Positions 40,401 to 55,400 of a stretch of DNA of 64,000 bases are shown piece after piece; within the stretch, counting starts at the first letter, position 1; each line of letters starts with the position of its first letter. Source of the stretch: Pyrrhosoma nymphula (lineage: Eukaryota; Arthropoda; Insecta; Odonata; Coenagrionidae); assembly GCA_963573305.1 (NCBI GenBank), contig OY754339.1, forward strand, positions 70,975,376-71,039,375, given 5' to 3'. Below the pieces are notes generated by a model. The model was given only the letters and a program-made list of their open reading frames with translations. It was not told where the DNA came from and searched no databases. Made by a program: the position numbers and the translations under genes.

Positions 40401-43400
40401 CATGTGGCAATTATCTATAAATAAATGTTAGCATTTAGCATACTCATCACCCAAATTGCATTTCGTGTCCCGCTCTCTTTCTTTGGTCCATGCTGGTCTT
40501 CACCTACGAAGTCTTCCGCCCTTTTCCCAATTTCATTTTAATAGCTATCTCAACTATTTTATATTACACGCGCAATAAAAATTCTGATCTCTAAACCTTA
40601 TCTTTCTTTTCTCATTGTCGGGAAAAGTTTCCGAACTGATTTTGCACCAATGGATTTTGGCAACATATTTACTAGTGCTTTATAAATTATTAGTTTTCCT
40701 GCACGCAAACGAGGCAACTATTTGTCCACTTTGTGCAGGATTAATGCATTATGCCATGAGGAGAGTCTGGGAATTTCTCACCATCTTCTTCGCACAAGAA
40801 ATACCGATAAGTCCCTGCCCAAAGTCGAAAACGCTTCATTGGTTCTTTCGCCAGCGAATTCTTTTGGGAATGGGGGTTGGGATTGTTCTGGCTATTCGTT
40901 GTCGGAGGGAGAAGGTCACGTGAGGATCTCTCAGCGAGTACAAAATAAACTCAAGTTGTGCTAGTGGTAGCAGTAAAATTGCCCCCCTGAAGTCATGGAA
41001 CGCGTATGGAATATGTGAAGCTCGATTTCAGCAGAACATGGAGATCAAGGGTCTGATGGAATTTCGATATCTCGTATGGATTACTACTAGCGCCAATTGT
41101 TTCATGCGCAAATGGGAAAATATGTATGTGTGAAAAAGATAAAGTGTATGCTTTTGCAATAAATATTATATTTTTTTGTGAAAAAATGCAGTAATTATTC
41201 CTTTAGTTGTAAGATGTTTATCAGTGTCCATTTAAAATACACCTGGGACCACGCGAGACATCACCATCGCAACCGTAAGTAAACAAAGAAGATGGCCAAG
41301 AAAGTACACTACGAAAACGCCAAGAGAAGGACTGGACAGCATTATTGTGCTGCAATCTGGTTCCAGAATTTTTCAGGATGCAGAATTGATTATACAATTA
41401 CCTTTTTAAGTTTCCCCTGAGAAATAAATAGGTGATTTCCCACTTAAATCTGCAAGGTATTCAATTAAAGAGTATATGTCGTGCTGTTTCGCTGATATGT
41501 AGTTAGCGCCTGACTGCTAGAGTGCTCTGGGTGAAATGTATAACCATTGGAGTAATGTGAGTGTCTGACCGTTGATGGAGATGGTCATGCTCACCGTGTG
41601 GACCAACTTTTGAAAGTGATAGTTCCTATATTAATGATGGGACTACAATAGTCTAGTGCATTTCATCTTTGAACTGAACCTCAAAACAAAAGCACAATTA
41701 TATATGAAGGCTTATTTTTCATCAGAAAAACATGCATCATTCCAATGACCACAATTATTGAAAACCAACCTATCCCATACTAATATAAACTAATGTGGAA
41801 AAATAATATTTTTACCATATAGCTCTGAGTACAAGTCGAAATCTTCCTCTTGGGCCGAAAATATTGACTAAAATCCATGACCCAAGAATAAGTTGAGATG
41901 AAAAAAGTGTTGAATAAATTTTTTTCACGTTAGCTATGTGCTAAATGTACAATACAAATACCCTTGTGGAATGCATTACATATATGTAATTGCAAAGTGG
42001 AAGTAGGTACCAAGTCAGGGTGCTACTGATACCAATTTTTAAATTCCCTGATTTTTCCCTGAAGGATTTACCAATTTCCCTGATCGATCGCCAAAAGGTC
42101 ACCCATTATTGGAATATATTATTTCATCTGAATTAAATTTGCATCAAAACTCAAAATGTTAAAAGCTGAAATCAATACATTAAAATCTACAAGTACATCC
42201 TAACGAAAAAATATATTAAACCTTTATAAGTTAAACTCTCATCCAAATTATAGTTGCGTTGTGGTAGTTTTGGGAAGTTGAGGATTAATGAAAAGGCATC
42301 AAAGGGAAAGTTAATGGCCAATTTACTGGCGGAATCCGGCACAGGTACCACTAAGGTCCGTGAAAAATAAAAACAAAAGCCAAGTTGTTGGACTGGATCC
42401 AAATCAGATGGCGCAAGTGACCTTTCAGATGCGAATAACAATTTGATTTACATGGTTATATGTATCCCCTTGATTGCAAGAGTATAGTAATAAATTGCTG
42501 TGTAAAAATTATCTTTTGACATGCTATATATTGGTTATAGAAAGTTTTACTGTACGTGATCTAACATGGCAAATAATCTGTAATTACAGCGGCAGCATCA
42601 TATTCAGGAATATCATATTTGAGGTGGTTTGTGACCTGACTAAATTCCTTCGAGAGGGAGCATTCAATAATTACGTTGAGCGTGAAAGGTGGAGAATGGG
42701 GAGGGCTCATCTTACTGTCACACGAAGGGGGTTATGGGAGTCGAAGGTCATCATGGATCATGAAGGATCATGCATAAGATTTTGTTTATACCCGAGGTCG
42801 TACTTGTATTACCATTTTAATTATCATTTTCTCATTTGTAGAACTGCAAGCATGTAATTACTACGAGCTAGTGTGCTCCAACTACCTCTCGACCTGAGTC
42901 TCAGAAGTTAAAAAAAAAGCAAGGTAAAATTTTCCGAACAACATAGGCTCGGATTCCTTGTGATGAGCGTAATACATTATGATCATGAATTCCAAAACTA
43001 CTAGGCAAATATCGCAATAAGGATATACAAAAGGGATACATTTTACATCTGATTCACAGCTAAATAACTAAGATTCACAACTGAATGTCCCACGAATTGA
43101 TGGGGCTTATTCCAAGCACTTCAGCGACGGACATTAATTTTAGTTGGTGAAATAAAGGGTGAGAAAGACTGGGCGATAAACGTAAAGGTAGAAAGATAAC
43201 AAGAATTTCGTACCCCAGTTTCTCCCTGACGTTTACAATAATTCCCTGACTTTTCCAGAAATTCGAAATTCCCTGACAATTCCACGTTTCCCCTGACCAT
43301 CACTACCCTGAAAGTGTATTCGGCAGTGGGTCTTAATACAAAACTTAAATCGAACTCATTTCTAGGTGGATATTCCCCATGGCTTATCAGTAACAGAGAA

Positions 43401-46400
43401 AGATATAGTTTTATGCAACCAATATGCAGAAACTTTGGCCCCAAAAAAGTCACCTTGATTACTGACTCTACTAAAAGTTGAAGGTAGGTTTTCATTGGCC
43501 GAAAAAAAGGAAGAAATTCCTCGACTTATACCAAAGTAAATACGGTAATATTACTGTGTGTGTGTGCAGCGTCATAGCTAGGGGCTGGCCAGGTGGGCGG
43601 CTGCCAGGGGGGTGCGGGTTGCGCCCCTTGCACCTCAGGGGGGTGCACTTTGTAGACCCACAGCCTGCGGGCTGTGGGTCTAAGGGGATTTTGGTTTCCT
43701 GACAGGAATTTCATTACACGAAACCTCCACTGAAGAACTAAAGAAATCTGAAGCTGATCTCATATTAAAATACAAAGATGATTTAAATGCCAATGTCGAG
43801 TTGAGTTTAGAGATTGAAAGATACAAACACCTAATAAAATCATTTTTGCCCGATTGATAAAATGCAGATTATATAGCACTTCGCCTAGCATTGTCGCTAC
43901 CTTTGACTTCTGCCAGCTGTGAAAGATCTTTCAGCAAATTAGGATGAATAAAAAATTATTTACGATCGCAGATTGGTCAAAAATGTTTAACTAATCTCGC
44001 TATACTATCGATTGAGTATGACATTGCAAAAAGTGTTAATGTAAATCTATTGACAAATTGGCCTCAGAAAAAGCCAGAAAAGTAAACATTTAAGAGATTT
44101 TATAATGCCTAAATGAACAAACTCGTATTGTATTGTTTCCCTTCCTACATAATAGTAAGTAAGAACTAACTTTATGCTTAAATGTACATGTACATAACTT
44201 AAATTACACTTTCAAAGTTATTGTTTTTTTCTCTTCCTAGAAAATAAAGTCTTGGGGGGCACAAACTTCAAATCTTGCCAGGGGCACTCATGACCCTAGC
44301 TACAATGCTGTGTGTATATATATGGTAACCATTCCTTCCCAACCACTCTCTCAACTTCCATCTCTCTCCCCACTTGACTTTCATCCCATTGACAGTCACA
44401 AATGAAGAATTCCTTTTGCCCCTATCCATCCATTAGTCCTATCTATGTTGTTATACACCAAAAATGGTGAAATTCGCCATGAAAAAATCATTTGACTTGA
44501 CCGGAATTCAAACTCCGATCTCCCAATTGGCCGTCAAGTGTGTTCACCAGTTACACCACTAAGCCATCTTAATTCAAGGCGAATTTCAGTGGGGGTTTAT
44601 ACGAACAAGTTGTTCTCATCCCTTATTTGAATGATACTTTTTGTACACTTCACTTACCCATGGTTGTATTTCTGTGAATGACATTAAATTTCATGTTATA
44701 AGTAATTTATTGGAATATAAAACGTTGACCTTTGACACTTAGGACATTGCACAATACCGTATAGTCATTGTCCTTGTTTTTTTTAGAGTTCCCAAAAGTC
44801 ATGTGATGCAAGTAATGGAAACGTAACAGACTATTAATGGCAAAAACTTCAGAAACCAGAAAAGTTGTCATACCCCTTACAATACCTCTGTAAAAAGTGT
44901 AAAAATATAATTAATGGATCAGAGAAAATTCTATCTATTAAAATTTGCAAGAATGCTAGGTAACGGCATGTCCAAGATATTTATTTTTCTAGGAGATTTA
45001 GCTCCACACGAGCACTGGGCAGTAGGGGGGATCGGAAAAATCGATTTTTCACGGAGAAACTTGGCCCTCTGAAAAAAGTTGTCAAAGTGACTTAAAATAA
45101 GGCCAGAAAAATTTGGGACCTCTAGGTCAGCCCTAGACCCTTGTGTCATGGCCATGTATGGGGAGGAGGGCTGAAAATGGAAAAAGTCATGTTTTTATAG
45201 CAGTTGCCCATGGATTTAGCCAAGTTGCAACCCTTTACAGCAAATATTTCTTCCATTTGGACGTACCTGCAGCTGTTAAGCCACAAATTGTCTTTTTTGA
45301 GTGCATGGTCGAGCGTAATTATGCAACGCCCACGCAGCATCGTGACGCATCGCAGCGCAACGGTCAGCATGCCGTTCGCAACTCCTGCCAGCTCGCGTCT
45401 ATTTCTAAAATTTCCCAGGAGCCACGCTCGAGTAATGACAATTGTCATCTGAAAGTATGCAATACCACGCCATGAATGAAAAGTTAAATTCCTTCAATTG
45501 AAATAAACATGAGGTGGGAAAAGAAATAGTGTTATCATTACGTGATATTTTTTTGTGCTGGAATATCTTCCTCTCCCCCAAGATACAGGCTTCTCTTCAA
45601 TATAATATGTTGCTCCGCAAAAAGGTCATAGGAAATATTTTTTACATAACCACGGAAACAGTTACCATCTCTTTTTTACCTATATCATGTTCACTAATGA
45701 ACAAGAAATAGAGTTACAGAAGTCATTCCTCGAACGCGGCTCCTATGAAATTTCAAGTGAGTACGTCATTGCTGATTAAAAAGTAATAATCTGGTCATTG
45801 TTTACGGCCTAGAGAAAGACCCACGACCAATCAAAGCCCATCCTATTCACGGAAGTATTTTTGTATTTTCAAAATCTAAACATATTAGGTCCGCCAGCAT
45901 GTGTAGTCTCTCTTCCGACAAACAAGAATCCCGAAATTCGCTTCGAAAGTCACCCAAGGGGATTGATTGAAAATCAAGCAAATAGGCTGAAAATTAAAAA
46001 AAATTTGTTGCTACTGCCGTAAATGTATTGGAGTGGGCAATTTACAGTAATTCCGTAAAATATTCGAAAGAATAAAAAGTGCCGTGACCTGGGATCGAAC
46101 CCCAACCACCATGAGAATGACCGGCTCAGCACCTCAACCCACTGGGCTACGATGTCTGTTGAGCGAGACGTGCACTTGCAAAGGATTTATACAGAGGAAG
46201 ATTCTTTAATAATGTTTTTCTCTCGAACCTGGGCCTATGTGGATGAAAGCCGTGACACTTTTCCCGCATTCTCTCTATAGTTTCAGAAAATAATTGCCTC
46301 GTTTGGAATCAGAACATCAGTCACACGATGTCTCCTTGTAAGAGGCACGAAGAAATACAGGTGCGACCGAAAATCCAAGAACTTTTGAATTCCCGGATTT

Positions 46401-49400
46401 TAATTTTGATGCAGGCTACATGCTGCTGATCAAATGGGACGAGAACACCGACCCCCCCTGTTCTATCGCATCACACGGCTGAAGAAATTCGAGAAATACT
46501 TGAGCAATGCTCAACTTTGGAACTCAATTTTCCATTCCACACGCAAGAAGTGAAGTGATTTGTGAAAGAGGTTACCCAAGCTTCATTGACATCCGCAACA
46601 GCCGAGGAGAGACAGAAATGCTGAAAAGAATAGAAAGCAGAACCAAAATCCCCCACTAACAGACTCGAAAGCTTGGATCGAAATGCTCCATACATGGCAG
46701 ATCCCTTTAACTTCCCAAACCTCTTGCCACATCATTTGTCCTCGGAATTTATAAAAAAATATAGTAATGAGTACAAGTGATTTGCCTACTTGGATACTTC
46801 TTAATCATAGCCATTCCCACATAAATCCTTTCACGGTTACTTATGTCCCCAGAGAGGTTTTACTTACGCTGCCGGACAGCGGTCTTCACAACTGTTGTAT
46901 CATTTGGAATGTGTGCGTACAGAGATAAATTACTCTTTTTATTAAGTGTAAAATTTCTTACGTGGTTATCTTTTTGTTCTTAGAATATCAAAAATAGAAT
47001 ACCTTAAGTCTAAATGTGGCTTTCTGCAGGTCCTCTTCAATGATCAGCATATATTATTACGTTTCTCGTAAATCATCTAATTCCACATTCTTTAGCAGTA
47101 ATATACACATGCTGAACTATGACCAAATTCTGAAGAAAAATGAACCTAGGGGGGCCCTCTCAGAAAACAATGAGCTTCCAACCACTAAAAAATAGGTTAT
47201 GGGGAAGAGTGCCATATCCTTCTCCTAAAGGAACTTTGAGGTAAATGTGTGTGCATGCTTCATAGAGCAAACAGATTTGAATGTAATGGGTCACTACTAA
47301 CATATGGAATTATAAAAGAGCATGTAAATGAAGATTGCGTTATTTGTGATGAAATTGTGACATGGGACTACCATTATTAACCCTTTAACTACTCCCTTCG
47401 TCTATTGGCGATTTGAGGTATGGTTTTAGTAAAAAAAAGTTCAACAATTCGTATTCAACAGTAAAATCAGACAATAATTACTCATTGTAAATTTGAAAAC
47501 TAACTTTCTTTTAAATAAAAAGTGACAAATTTTAAAATTACGCAAAAATTTAGAAAAAAAAAGTTTGCGTTTGGGGAGAGCTATATTTCAGATTATTTGC
47601 GCAGTTTAAGGGTTAAAATACTAGGTAACCCATGCGAAAATTTCACACTTTCACGAACAAACAATACAATAAGTCCTCGACTTACGAGCTTTCAAACATA
47701 CGAACAAAGATATCCAATCAAAAAATTCAAACGTGTGAAGGAATTTCAAATTTGGCGCCTCCAGATAAGTTATTTGGCAGTTGCAGCGTGCAGCAACTCG
47801 TGGATTGGTACTACCCCTCTTTGCAGTGACGAATTTTAACAATATTATCTTGATATATCAAATTGCAATGTTCATTCTTAACTTGCGACATAAATTTTTA
47901 CGGATGATTCGGAAGTAAGACGAAAGATGCCCAGCAAATAGTGATATATTAGGAGATATTGCTACTCTTTCATTTCGATGGAAATCGACTTCCATGTGTC
48001 ATGCTGCCTTTGCATAAAATAGAGGCATTATTGCATTCACTCATTCGTTTTGTGATGACAAATGATTATTACCGGCAAATCGAGGCATGATTCAGCTTAT
48101 AGTGATGAATGGTAAAATATCCTTTCCAGGGTATCTGGAAATTGCCTTACAGGCAGTCCTGCCATGCCTCTCAATCACACAGCTGGAAACAATAAAGCTG
48201 TCAGATTTTAGGGTGATACCTCAGTTGGATCTGAACAATTGACGCGTCTAAACCGGTTTTTCCCAGAAGACCACTCAAGAAAAAAGGTCTTTGTTCCTTA
48301 TTCCTGGGCGCGACGACATTCATCTGTGAAGGACTCATTCAGCGAGACAGAGAAGGGGGTAACCCGAGAGGATTACTCCTTCACCTTATCTGTAATTTTC
48401 TACCCTCGCCCAGTTTCGCTTTTATCCAGGTGGCTTCCACTAGTGGGGGGAGGGGGTGGGCCTCCGCAGCCAACACTAGATTGATACGGCCAATGCTCGA
48501 ACGACACGAGGGGAGCCGTTATTTCTGTCGACTCAAGTTGTAACCTTACTCCAGTGGTAGCTGTGAGGTTGATTTAGCACTCCTTCATGACTTTTCCGCA
48601 ACCTGAAATTATGTTGCGTAGCGCCAGAGCTTTGAAATGCACCGTCACATAAATGGGACTAATAATGTAGGGCATCGGCGCATGCGAAGAGAGAATTGGA
48701 ACTCATAGTCACTCTGTTTTTACTTCCTTTTATAGGAAGTATCATTCACTTATGAGTGGATACCACGCCAGAAAATCCATTTTCAGACCATTGACTTTTA
48801 CATCGCCATGGTGGCATGTTAATAGATAAAGATGTTGTTTTCACCGTTTGGCGCAGGAAGGATGTTGGTAGAACTTATTTCATTGCGCGTTTACTTGATA
48901 TCAACTAAATCAGAGAGAAAATTAGTAAACTTGCCTAAAATCGATCATTTTGTGGAAATGTTACTCGGCTATGAGAAGTGATACGAAAATGAGCTTTGAT
49001 ATATATTCTAACTGCATCCTTATCTGTCAATGCGGATACTTCTCAAGTACGTAAGTTCAATAGAATTACTGTAGTCGTGTAGAGCAAAGAGGATGTCCAG
49101 GGCTTTTTCAACAGGCCTTCGAGCCGATTGCTGGGGCTTTCGGCAGTCCAGCGAACAGGTACGAGTCCCTGACCTGTCTCTCCCTCCACCCTCGCCTCGG
49201 CGTTCATAGTTAGGGGGTCGGAATGAAGTGAAATCTTTTCTCGAGTCAGCATCACATTTCATGCATCACTTTCCACCACCCTAACTTTGCAGGATGCTTC
49301 CACTAATTGGGGGGGGGCAGGGGGTGCATTGCCTGCTGGGAGTCCCTTACCAGTTATGACCGCGAACCATAAGTACCACATTTCACTCATAGCTTTCCCA

Positions 49401-52400
49401 CGTGATAAATTCTCAGGTGGCTTTCACTAGTTGTGGGGGGGGGGGGTCCTTTCCGGAGCCTCAGCAGCCAACTTCCATAGTTCCAGCATCGGCCACAACA
49501 TAGGATGACCGTTATTTAGGACGATTTGAATGGTATCCACTCCCCTCAAGGCGGTAACCATGTCACACTTCCACTCCCCATAAGTGTGAATTTTAATATT
49601 TCGGATCTAGCACCAAATTTTTTCGAATGATTTAGGATCCGATTCCAGTATCCAGTGTAATGTAATACCCGCGGATCTTTAGATCCGATCATCCCTAAAT
49701 AATATATTTCCCGGTGAATTAGCTTGCGTCTTAGAGGACGAAGTTATACCCTCGGCCCATAAGAGGCAGGATTATTTTAGAGCACATTTTGGAGTAAAAA
49801 AGTGTCTTATGGGCCAGGAAATATGGTAACTACAATTTTTGATGCCTGGCTAACGTTTTTCCACTTACGAACTAATTCAACTTGCGAACAAGTTCTCGGA
49901 ACGCAACTTGTTCGTATGTCGAGGACTTCCTGTATATGATCAATAACCTTCTAAACCTTTATAACAAATTTCATACCACTATAGTATACATGTAACTAAA
50001 ATGGTAAGCATAAAGTAGGAAATAGGATAAGTGAACTCACTGGAAAACATCTCCTTATAGTTGGTTTCATTATAGTAATGGGTCATAATTGCCCGGTCTT
50101 GAAATTGGACTATCAATTCCACATGAACTGGCTCATCTTTCTCACTCTTTTCCTTAATATTGAAAGATGATAATAGTTGCTGCAGCTTTCCAAGTTTATC
50201 CTTGCCATCAAATGCTTGTACTTCTAGGTTGGGGCTCCTTATGCCTCGGATTTTTACATAAAACTAATGATGAAACAAAAAAACACAGTTGGAAAATGAG
50301 AAAATCTAGAAGCTAAGATGAATGCAAGATTATTGTATGGAAAAAGTTACTGGAATGCAATTTTATGTAAAAAAAAATGCCCTGGTGAAAACGTACGGTA
50401 GTAGGTCAAATTCTAATGGAAATCCTTACTGGACAAACCAAAACTTTTCTGCCAGTCACTTGCTCATTTATTATCTTCCTTATTCATCCACTCATTTTTT
50501 AAGCAAAATACAGAAGGCAAAGTACGTTTTCACCAGGGGATATCACACCAAAGGAAATTATCTTCATACAAATAAGACCTCCAAGTTGAAATAGATTACT
50601 TTTCACAGATAAGGTGAATACTGGCCCCTCAAATTTAACCAATTAGGGGGTAATAAATAAAAAAATGAAACTAATACAGCAAACACTGTCTTAGTTGTGC
50701 TCTTTACAAGCAGAATGTATACTTTTCATCTTTTGAAGTGTGATGACAGCCCCAAAGCAGAATGCATTTTATCTTTCTGCAACGGTTGATTTTAAGACAA
50801 AAAACTTTCGGTGAGTGCGGGTGTTTTAGTAATATATCTACATTATGTTTCTGCAGCCCTCATTTTCGTTCTGTGACAACGCCGCGCTGTCACTTGATTT
50901 TATGCTTTGGAGGATGACAGTAGTCATAGCCATCAATACCTAGCTTCTATAGACACATACCCTTCTGGTTATATACTTACCTACCCATTATTTCTCCTGA
51001 GAACTGCACCCACATTTAAAATTAAGTAACCTCGACAAATAAACCATTAAAAATACAACTACAAGACAGTGGAGCACGGAAATTAAATATTGAATTGAAT
51101 TCACTGTGGACCAAAGAGACTGATACTTGCATTTTAAGACAACAGATTAAGTACGTGAAAAGGATAATATGGGGTCGAATGAATTGGATAAGGGGTAAAA
51201 TAATAAAATTAACGTTGAGTACATGATCAACTCGGGTCAAATTATTATTGATGGTTTTCCTTTTACATCCAACGCTGACGACTTTCATAAATATGATAGG
51301 CAGAAGACATAAGCAACGTATTAATATCTGGAATCACCTTCAAAAAACACGTACTGAAAGATTTCATAACAAACGAGAGCATCTATCACATTTTCACACA
51401 ATGCAGCAGTGACATTTTCACATAATGCAGTACATAGTCAGCATTATGGCACCATTTTTAAACTGGCTCACATGAATTAGAAACAGGGTTATTCCTTTCT
51501 AAGGATATTAAGTGCACTCCATTTTTAGCCTCCTTTATTCTAGACCACCTGCCCAGTCTATGTTCTTGACCAACACCAACAACTAAGAATTTTCCGTCTC
51601 GAGAAAAGTGCAACGCATTAACAAACCCAATCATAGGTATTTCAAAAATTTTAGTTAATGACTTGAATCCAGCACCACATTTCCACAACCTCACAAAACC
51701 GTCACACGACCCAGACACAAGAAGATCAGTGTTTGTAAAAGTCGCTATCGAGGAAATCCAATTTGGTTCACCATTTAATTCCTGCTTTCCATGGGCTTCC
51801 TGTAATGAGCACAAAGGTTTTTTCCTCGAAACACTCCATAAACACAACTGGCCATCATCTCCGCAAGAAAAAAAAGAGCTTTCATTTATGAATTTGACAC
51901 TATCGATTGTACCGAAGTGACCTTTGAAGACGAGCTGCGTCTCTTGCGAAACTTGCCAGAGTCTGATAGTACTATCATGACCTCCAGAAGTGATAGCCCG
52001 CTCTTGAGTCATAGCGTCCACACTAGTAACTCCATTCATGTGACCGTACATAGTCTCAATGTAGCACATGTCATCGATAGACCACAGTTTCACTGTTCTA
52101 TCTTTCGACACCGAAAACAACTGATGCGTGTTTATACGGAATGCCACGCCGGTGACAGCATCTCTGTGAGAAGTGAAGGTGTGAAGATGCTCCAAAGTAA
52201 TTGGTTTCCAAATTTGAACTCTCTTATCGTCGTCACCAGACGCTAAGAATTTATCATCAGATGATAATGCTAAACAGTTTACAGCACCTTCACGTTTTTT
52301 GCCTCTCTCACTCCTCGAGGGGGCACATAACATTCGCTTCTTTTCATTAATAGACCACTTCACGATTACACCGTCCTTAGAACCAGAAAACACGTAGGCA

Positions 52401-55400
52401 TCATCATGCGACACTACAAGACATGTTATTGATAATTTGTGATCTTTGCACCGAAAAAAGTGAATATGCTCCGAATCATACCCTGTGAACTCATCTGCAA
52501 CACTCTTCCTCAATTTTCCGGCAAGCTGTAAATTATCCTCCTTCAGCCTTTGAGCGATGGCATCTTTGGATACTTCCGAGGATTCTCCGCGTATCTGTTC
52601 CTCCTTTTCTATTTCTTCCAAGTATTTTTTGGCAAGTTTTAGGCGCTTTTCTTGGGCAGTCTCTTCAAAATCCTCTTCTTCAGAGAAACTTTCATCCACT
52701 TTTCTAAATGTCTCTTCTTCCAAATCACTAGGAATTTCTTCATCGTTATCCCCATTCACGCTAAGCGTTTTAATGGTCTTGTCTGTGGTAAATTTCTTCC
52801 TCTTTTTTCCTTTGAAAGCAGCCTTGCTGCTCTGTCTGTCGCTCCGCGGATATTTGAAAAATGGCATCTTGCTGACAAATTCGTACTATGAGGAGCGAGT
52901 AATATAAAAAAAGAGGAACTTATCACACTAATAATCCATTCCAAGGGATTGATCCAGGATTAAAACTCCAAATAGACATTCCACACCCATTAACCACGTG
53001 CGACTTGTGTTCATGCGTGGACTTTTGACTACAACATCTGAGCATCACCATGCGTAGCGAAATGTCGCGATGCGCAACGCAATGCGATCCCTTATCAGAT
53101 GGCGCGGTGTCTGATCTGTAATAAATAATCCGAATGACTCTCGACAATTTGAAGGAGATGGTATGTGTATTTCTGTAATATTTTGAACTTGTAGTTCCTA
53201 TTAGAAACGTTTATTGCTCTTTAATCCAATAAATTTGTTCTGAAATACATTTAAACGCCGAATAACTATTGTAAAAGTTGAAACATGAATGCCGCATAGA
53301 AAACCTTTAAATGGGTCGAATATCATCCATATATCACCACTAAAGGCAGATGAATAATCTGGGTAGGTGGTTAGTAAGGAAGTTTGACAGGGCTGCCCTT
53401 AATCTTAATACATTAATATGCAGAAGGATAAAGGTGAGTTTTCGTCTCGCTTGGTATCATTGTCAATTTCGCCAATAACGGTTTTAGTTTGCAAAAAGAA
53501 TTTTAGCTGGCGAGACGAAAGATCCTATTTATCCTATATTTATTTATTGATCCGTTGAAAATTATCATAAGATGCCTTGATAGCTACTTAGAAAATAGAA
53601 AAGCTATTTATGTTGTTAACTTCAAAACTGACCTCAAAGTGCTTATTCAATTGGGAATATGGAACATTGACAAGACACGAAAAAATCGGAAGTATTATCG
53701 CATACAACACTACCGTGCATATAGCATGTAACGATTGACGAACATAGTGGCATAATATACTAATATTATGCTGTGTGGAATATGTTCATGTAATATGACT
53801 CTGGAGTAAGATAAAATCACATTTTCTGTAAAAAGCCCATGGGCATGAACAACTGCACCATTGTATAAATACTCATTCAGTATAGGGCACCAAAACAATG
53901 CAATAGCAACGGTGCTGGACCTAAAATCCTTGGTGCTCGACATTTGGTATATGTTTTTTTAGACAGGTGATCCTGTGGGATTTTCCTGCCACTATACATA
54001 TTTCATTCGTTAATTTTCCTATGGCTTCATAACAGTATCATTTTGTCTTTCAGTGTCTGTCTTCTGAACGCTGTTTTTGTGTGTTGATTAATTTTTCCTC
54101 CAGGCGTAAATGACTCATGTAACTGCTTGCTTCACTCTCATAATTGATTTGATTTCTATATGAGATATGTACTAAACATTTCAACTAAATCATATGTTCA
54201 TGACCACACGATTCATTCCATACCCGAATAGGAAATTGGCCTTTTAAGGCTACTTCACATGTAACCTTTGAGTTGCTTTCAAGTAATCCGTGCATTACTT
54301 ACCTACCTTGGAAAAAAGGCCAGCCTTGTTTGTTGAGTGCTGACTACTTACCTCTTGTAATTTTTGGGAATGGGACATTTTGCTGCACGCCCGTTTTTCT
54401 CTGTTAAACATTAGTCATTTTTGACACTTTTGATGTCAGGGGGCAATCTATTGCCTTGAGTGAGTGTGTGCTAAAACTGCAACAGGTTGATGCATTGGCT
54501 GACAGTTTTATTCATATAATTGTTAATTTAAATTTCCTTTCAAGGTGCAATAGGTACAAAGAAATATATCACTTTTCAGCAATTTGATCTTCTAAGGTAG
54601 GGTAAGCCATACAGTTATTTTCATGTCTTTCGGGTACAGTTATTGGCCACTTGGTATTTTGAAGAGTGTAGTAAGAGTACAGTTGGAAAAAATTTACAAT
54701 AATGATTGCAAAATTTACAATAGTGATTACTGTAAATATTGTCCAGCTGTAGTCTTACTATGCTTTTCAAAATACCAAATGATCTATAACTGTAGGGTGT
54801 CCAATAACTTTACGGTTTACCCTTGGTATGTACAAATAATTTCTCACTTTGTAAACTACACTTTTTGTGGAATGGTCTGCAAAATTGTTGGCATGGTCAC
54901 CTTGATGATTACACCATAGATGTTGAAACTCATGGTCGGAAAAAATAAAAAGTGTGGAATTTGCAAAGTGAAAAATCATTTCATGTTAGTCTGTAATATT
55001 ACGTAAAGCCTGAAGCATACATTGGCATTTAAAACTTAAAGACTACAAAATTAAAACGTAAATGATAATGGCCTCTGAAATATTAGCACATCCTACCTGG
55101 AATTTTCTGGTAGCAGAAGGGTTAATTATTGAAAAAGTTTGAATCTTGGAAAGGGTATAAAACTGAGTAAGTGGTAACATAGGTCAGTTAACCGCTAAGC
55201 CATTTTTAAACCAAAATGTTCAATCAGGAAATATGTTATGTTGTGTAAAACTTAAAGAGCCGTGGAGTCATGCGCTAGAGAAAACTCACCGAGAACATAT
55301 TGTGTGCTTGTCCCAGGAAGTGATCATTGTGCAAAAAGTATAACACATTTGGTCCTCCAGTGTTGGGATTAGCCACCATGAACAGCTGCAGAAGTCCTCC

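Noticed and set aside
45143..45475. Overlapping open frames on both strands as a small gene
   Set aside because: Open in several frames at once, no start context or domain, no splice-linked partner; composition effect.
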